Shown in pieces: positions 37,139-37,845 of a stretch of DNA of 37,845 bases. Source of the stretch: Acidobacteriota bacterium. GTDB taxonomy: Bacteria > Acidobacteriota > Terriglobia > Terriglobales > Acidobacteriaceae. The stretch is from NCBI GenBank assembly GCA_021851335.1, contig JAJZEA010000030.1, forward strand, positions 1 through 37,845. Reading direction: 5' to 3'. Within the stretch, counting starts at the first letter, position 1. The number at the start of each line of letters is the position of its first letter. The translations under genes were made by a program, and so were the position numbers. Below the pieces are notes generated by a model. The model did no database searches, was not told the origin of the DNA, and saw only the letters and a list, made by a program, of their open reading frames with translations.

Positions 37139-37845
37139 CTATAAAACCCGCCGCAGCTTTGCGGCCTTGACTGTGTTAGCCATCAACATCGCGATGGTGA
37201 GCGGACCGACGCCGCCTGGGACGGGCGTGTAGGCTCCGGCCACGGCGAAGGCATGCGGGTCGACGTCGCCGACAATTGTCGAGCCACGACGCGCAAACGT
37301 CTCTTCGCGTTTGGCATCGCCGCCAAAGAAACGCTCGAATTCGGCGCGGTCAGTGATGCGGTTGATGCCGACGTCGATGATAGTGGCTCCAGGCTTGACC
37401 ATCTCCGCGGTGATGAATCCGGGACGACCGATGGCGGCGACCAGAATATCGGCCTGACGGGTAATCTCCGCCAGCTCACGCGTCCTGGAGTGGCACAGGG
37501 TGACGGTGGCGTTTTCGTTGAGCAGAAGCATGGCTGCGGGCTTGCCCACGATGTCGCTGCGCCCCACCACGACAGCACGCGCACCGGCGATGGGAATGCC
37601 GCTGCGTTTGAGAATTTCGATGACTCCAGCCGGCGTGCAGGGAGCAAGCGCCGGACGACCGGCCTGCAATCGGCCTGCATTGATGGGATGAAACCCGTCG
37701 ACGTCTTTTTCCGGCAGCACGGCGTCGAGCAGGCGCTTGGTGTCCACGTGCGGCGGCAACGGCAACTGGATGAGGATGCCGTCGATCTCTTCGCGGCAGT
37801 TGAGGTCGTTGACCAATGCCAGCATCTCTTCGGTGGTGACGGTCT
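37139..37845 (-). CDS. folD: Methylenetetrahydrofolate dehydrogenase/cyclohydrolase, 5' end outside window
   Basis: Bifunctional enzyme interconverting 5,10-methylene-, 5,10-methenyl- and 10-formyl-tetrahydrofolate. The visible 235 residues start inside the catalytic domain and cover [21 protein letters not shown] and [16 protein letters not shown], the [11 protein letters not shown] motif, the Rossmann segment [18 protein letters not shown], and the C-terminal signature [20 protein letters not shown]. About 50 N-terminal residues, with the catalytic lysine region, lie beyond the window edge. An internal ATG at 37825 is not the start. It is followed 3 bases later by coaE. Confidence 0.95.
   Translation of the reverse strand, partial: TVTTEEMLALVNDLNCREEIDGILIQLPLPPHVDTKRLLDAVLPEKDVDGFHPINAGRLQAGRPALAPCTPAGVIEILKRSGIPIAGARAVVVGRSDIVGKPAAMLLLNENATVTLCHSRTRELAEITRQADILVAAIGRPGFITAEMVKPGATIIDVGINRITDRAEFERFFGGDAKREETFARRGSTIVGDVDPHAFAVAGAYTPVPGGVGPLTIAMLMANTVKAAKLRRVL

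Overview
The window is a stretch of a GC-rich (roughly 60 %) bacterial chromosome. Gene content points to Acidobacteriota, most likely the Acidobacteriaceae/Terriglobia. The pointers are a membrane-anchored winged-helix/TPR protein, a short sigma-like protein beside ppk1, a very long pyruvate:ferredoxin oxidoreductase, and a secreted protein that starts like the acidobacterial VWFA-related family. This assignment is inference from remembered family patterns; no rRNA or other phylogenetic marker was compared. There is no insertion sequence, prophage, CRISPR array or tRNA that I can support.

Layout. 1-1427: the truncated start of a secreted protein (minus) diverging from ruvB. 1461-7087 (minus): a carbohydrate block in transcription order PLP decarboxylase, aldose-1-epimerase-like protein, galK, then after a hairpin a short-form alpha-glucan phosphorylase. 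7332-7598: a cold-shock protein with a textbook terminator. 7629-12332 (minus): AraC-type regulator, TPR-AMIN-amidase cell-wall hydrolase and a UGT-like glycosyltransferase. 12574-15266: an IorAB-like molybdenum hydroxylase pair, divergent from the AraC gene. 15267-16440: a gene-poor patch with an unrecognised small protein behind a hairpin-rich leader, a C6/G7 inverted repeat and a three-copy short repeat. 16427-21684 (minus): nifJ-like oxidoreductase (1567 aa) followed by doxX. 22159-24615: the winged-helix/TPR membrane protein, convergent with ppk1 (24623-26818, minus). 27071-27646: the sigma-like protein, divergent from ppk1. 27845-30483: a tolC-emrA efflux pair lacking the inner-membrane permease. 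30585-32635: bifunctional NAD(P)HX repair enzyme overlapping tsaE. 32669-33829 (minus): trans-sulfuration enzyme. 34186-34995 (minus): SRPBCC-ArsR pair with a good promoter. 35187-37845 (minus): folD (cut by the window edge), coaE and an HtrA protease.

Function. Most genes are housekeeping: DNA repair (ruvB), CoA and folate metabolism (coaE, folD), tRNA modification (tsaE), metabolite repair (nnrDE), protein quality control (htrA) and polyphosphate (ppk1). The galK/epimerase/phosphorylase block suggests use of galactose-containing and alpha-glucan sugars, and the nifJ-like enzyme would feed pyruvate carbon to acetyl-CoA and electrons to ferredoxin. Several gene pairs are translationally coupled by 4-base ATGA or GTGA overlaps.

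I see no clearly new defence, mobile or biosynthetic system. The points most worth a second look are the hairpin leader and unrecognised gene around 15550-16240, the apparently degenerate sigma-like and winged-helix proteins, the large insertions in the nifJ-like protein, and the permease-less efflux operon with its perfect dyad operator candidate.
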